DNA from: JALGWN01 sp964598025 | GTDB lineage: Bacteria; Arandabacterota; Arandabacteria; Arandabacterales; Arandabacteraceae | NCBI GenBank assembly: GCA_964598025.1 | Contig: CAZRAU010000076.1 | Location: 1 to 15,957 of the forward strand | Direction of reading: 5' to 3' | Length of the DNA: 15,957 nt | In this document: piece after piece, positions 13,994-15,957 of the stretch | How positions within the stretch are numbered: the stretch's first letter is position 1 | Layout: each line of letters begins with the position of its first letter | Notes under the pieces: model-generated | The model's database searches: none | The model's input: only the letters and a program-made list of their open reading frames with translations | Told to the model about the DNA's origin: nothing | Position numbers and translations under genes: made by a program

Positions 13994-15875
13994 TTACTCC
14001 ACGTAGATAGCGTCGCCTGCAATCGCATCGAACTTGCAGACCTCGTAACAGGCCCCGCACTTTATACACTTGGTCTCGTCCAGGTTGTGGGGCTGGGAGC
14101 GCGGGCCTGATATCGCATGGACCGGGCAGGCCCGCACGCACCGCTGGCAGCCCGTGCACTTCTCGGCCACCACGCGGTAGACGATAAGGGCCTTGCACAC
14201 NNNNNNNNNNCGGACAGCGTTTGTGGCGGATATGGGCCTCGTATTCATCACGGAAATACCTTATCGTGGTAAGCACCGGGTTGGGGGCCGTTGCACCCAG
14301 CCCGCAGAGCGAGGCCTCCTTTATGGTGGCGGCCAGCCGCTCGAGAAGCTCAATGTCGCCGCGCTTACCCTTGCCCAGGGTGATCCTTTCCAGAATCTCA
14401 CGCATGCGCTTGACCCCCTCTCTACAGGGCGTGCACTTGCCGCAGGACTCCTCCTCCAGGAAGGCCACGAAGTAGTGGGCGACATCCACCATGCACGTAT
14501 CCTCATCCATCACGATGAGGCCGCCTGAGCCCATGATGGAACCCGCCTCGGCCAAGACCTCGAAATCCACGGGAAGGTCCATCATGGAGGCCGGAATACA
14601 TCCACCCGAAGGCCCGCCTGTCTGAACCGCCTTGAGCGCCTTGTCCTTGAGCACCCCGCCGCCTATGTCATAGATAATCTGCCGGAGCGTCATACCCATC
14701 TGGACCTCGATGAGGCCCGTGTTCTTCACCTTCCCCACCAGCGAAAAGACCTTGGTACCCTTGCTCTTCCCGGTGCCGAGAGAGGCATACCACTTGCTCC
14801 CCCGCAAGATTATCTGAGGCACATTGGCCCAGGTCTCGACATTATTGATGTTGGTGGGCTTGCCCCAGAGCCCCTTCTCGGCCGGATAGGGCGGGCGCGG
14901 CCTGGGCCTGCCTTGCTTGCCCTCGATCGAGGCAATCAGGGCCGTCTCCTCGCCACAGACAAAAGCCCCCGCGCCCCGCGCGATATCGACATCGAAACTG
15001 AAACCGCTGCCCAGGATGTTCTCCCCCAAAAGCCCCAGCGCACGCGCCTGCTCTATGGCCACCGCAAGATTGGACACCGCAAGCGGATACTCAGCCCTCA
15101 CATAGACATACCCCTGGCTGGCGCCTATACCGTAAGCCCCGATTATCATGCCCTCCAGAACACTATTGGGATCGCCTTCGAGGATGCTCCGGTCCATGAA
15201 GGCCCCCGGATCACCCTCATCGCCGTTACATATTATGTACCTCTCCTCACCCGGCTGCGAGCGTGCGATCCCCCATTTTATGCCCGTAGGAAAACCAGCG
15301 CCGCCACGGCCACGAAGACCCGACTTCTTTACTTCCGACACAACCTGGTCCGGCGTCATCGTGGTCAGGGCCTTCGCCATCCCCGCGTAGCCGTCGGCAG
15401 CGATATAGTCATCTATCTGGGTAGGATCGATCTTGCCGTTGTTTCTGAAGACGATGCGTTCCTGGCCCGCATAGAAGGGCACCTCTTCCTCTTCCCGGCA
15501 GACCTTCCCCGTCACGGGGTCCTTATATAGCAGCGCCTCCACCACATCGTCACCCATGATGGTCTTCTCAATGATCTCCCCCACATGCTTCACCTTGACC
15601 CCGTGGTAGAAGATCTTTCTCGGGAAGACCACAACCAGGGGACCCCGCTCGCAGAAGCCGTGACATCCCGTGGCCCGGACATCGACATCGGTAAGCCCGC
15701 GCTCCTCGAGCTGCCGGCGGAACTCATCGAAAAGATCCATGCTCCCGTGAGCCCGGCAACCCGTCCCCGCGCATATGGATATCATGGCCTTCCGGGCATC
15801 GCGTTTGGCCTTAAGGTCCTTCCGGAACCTTTCCAGATCCTTTGCCCCGGTAAGCCGGCCCATCTCTACCGCCAT
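13994..15875 (-). CDS. nuoF: NuoF/HydB-like NADH-binding flavoprotein (interrupted by assembly gap)
   Basis: This is the NADH-oxidising, FMN-binding subunit of a soluble bifurcating or Hdr-linked complex. Domains in order: a thioredoxin-like [2Fe-2S] domain with C35, C40, C71 and C75; the FMN/NADH core with GRGGAGFPTGIKW at 189-201, CNGDEGDPGAFMDR at 216-229 and GAGAFVCGEETALI at 301-314; the [4Fe-4S] N3-type site with C478, C481, C484 and C524; and after the gap a C-terminal 2x[4Fe-4S] ferredoxin (CTGCQRCVRACP, CIKCGACYEVC). The start is ATG at 15875. The coding frame is 555 codons up to base 14211 and resumes in frame at 14200 with V-C-K-A-L, ending in TAA at 13994. The 10 N break the frame, but flanking residues (HKRCP / VCKAL) match the family pattern CPAGVCKAL, so about 6 bases (two residues) are missing and the gene is probably intact at about 625 residues. 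It lies 5 bases before the NuoG-like gene. Confidence 0.93.
14201..14210. other. Assembly gap (10 N) inside the nuoF-like gene
   Basis: Ten N characters interrupt the NuoF-like coding sequence between a CCG (Pro) codon ending at 14211 and a GTG (Val) codon starting at 14200, in minus-strand reading. The number 10 is probably a placeholder. The two flanks are in phase only if the true gap is a multiple of three, and homologs predict two residues here (Ala-Gly), meaning 6 bases. Reading through 10 N creates a false fusion of the NuoF-like protein with the next gene. Confidence 0.95.
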
Positions 15876-15957
15876 CGAACCTCCCCGTAGCTTTCCACCC
15901 TGGCGACCCGGGCCACCTCCTCGACGATCGCCCTGGTCCTATCTTCCGACGTACGGA
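15866..15957 (-). CDS. Partial gene, C-terminal end only, unknown product
   Basis: An open frame enters from the right window edge and ends at a TAG at 15868-15866, overlapping the start of the NuoF-like gene by 10 bases. About 29 residues are visible and they are charged and probably helical (ending GEVRWR). No cofactor motif is present in this fragment. The position directly upstream of a NuoF-like gene suggests a NuoE-type subunit or another partner of that complex, but the visible residues do not match a NuoE C-terminus I can recognise. The overlap suggests translational coupling to the next gene. Confidence 0.55.
   Translation of the reverse strand, partial: RTSEDRTRAIVEEVARVARVESYGEVRWR

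Noticed and set aside
13338..15875. A single 845-residue NuoF-NuoG fusion
   Set aside because: It exists only by reading through 10 N in the wrong phase. The correct frame after the gap encodes a ferredoxin domain and stops at 13994, and the NuoG-like gene has its own ATG at 13988.
1..15957. CRISPR arrays, tRNA or rRNA genes, insertion sequences
   Set aside because: No direct-repeat array, transposase motif, terminal inverted repeat or structured RNA gene was seen; coding sequence fills almost all of the window.

Overview
The window is a 15.9-kb piece of one long, tightly packed minus-strand gene cluster. I estimate about 60% G+C by eye. It reads from the right edge to the left, both ends are cut by the window, and a run of 10 N marks an assembly join at 14201-14210. 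Nearly every gene encodes a flavin and/or iron-sulfur electron carrier of the heterodisulfide reductase (Hdr) and NADH dehydrogenase (NuoF/NuoG) families. Neighbouring genes overlap or lie within a few tens of bases, and I see no terminator or convincing internal promoter.

The organism is very probably a strictly anaerobic bacterium, such as a syntroph, sulfate reducer or acetogen-like lineage, known here only as a draft or metagenome scaffold. Bacterial identity is supported by Shine-Dalgarno sites and by selenocysteine insertion hairpins placed just downstream of in-frame UGA codons, inside the reading frame; archaea keep theirs in untranslated regions. The phylum cannot be fixed from this window.

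Layout in transcription order: (1) a partial unknown gene (right edge to 15866); (2) a NuoF-like NADH:acceptor subunit with an N-terminal thioredoxin-like [2Fe-2S] domain (15875-13994, interrupted by the N run); (3) a short NuoG/HoxU-like ferredoxin subunit (13988-13338); (4) an HdrA paralog with a degenerate N-terminal domain (13320-11644); (5) an MvhD paralog with a basic tail (11621-11076); (6) a fused HdrC-HdrB (HdrD-like) protein with two CCG domains (11101-9959); (7) a selenocysteine-containing HdrA (9969-8674); (8) a full-length-type HdrA with intact N-terminal domain (8628-6877); (9) a selenocysteine-containing MvhD (6841-6056); (10, 11) two overlapping genes (6063-4369 and 4372-2042) that together look like an HdrA with a GltD/NfnB-type NAD(P)H oxidoreductase nested in its ferredoxin insertion, cut into two chains and followed by another HdrA module; (12-14) a DRTGG-domain protein, an RsbW-like ATPase and an [FeFe]-hydrogenase-like protein lacking the catalytic cysteine.

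Working model (inference): NADH enters at NuoF/NuoG, electrons are split or merged at HdrA flavins, MvhD proteins bridge the modules, HdrCB reduces a disulfide-type or other low-potential-coupled acceptor, and the GltD module gives a second NAD(P)(H) port. The last three genes resemble an H-cluster sensing or regulatory set. No membrane protein and no catalytic hydrogenase is visible, so the complex is probably soluble. Standard gene calling would truncate genes 7 and 9 at their UGA codons and would fuse or frameshift gene 2 at the N run.
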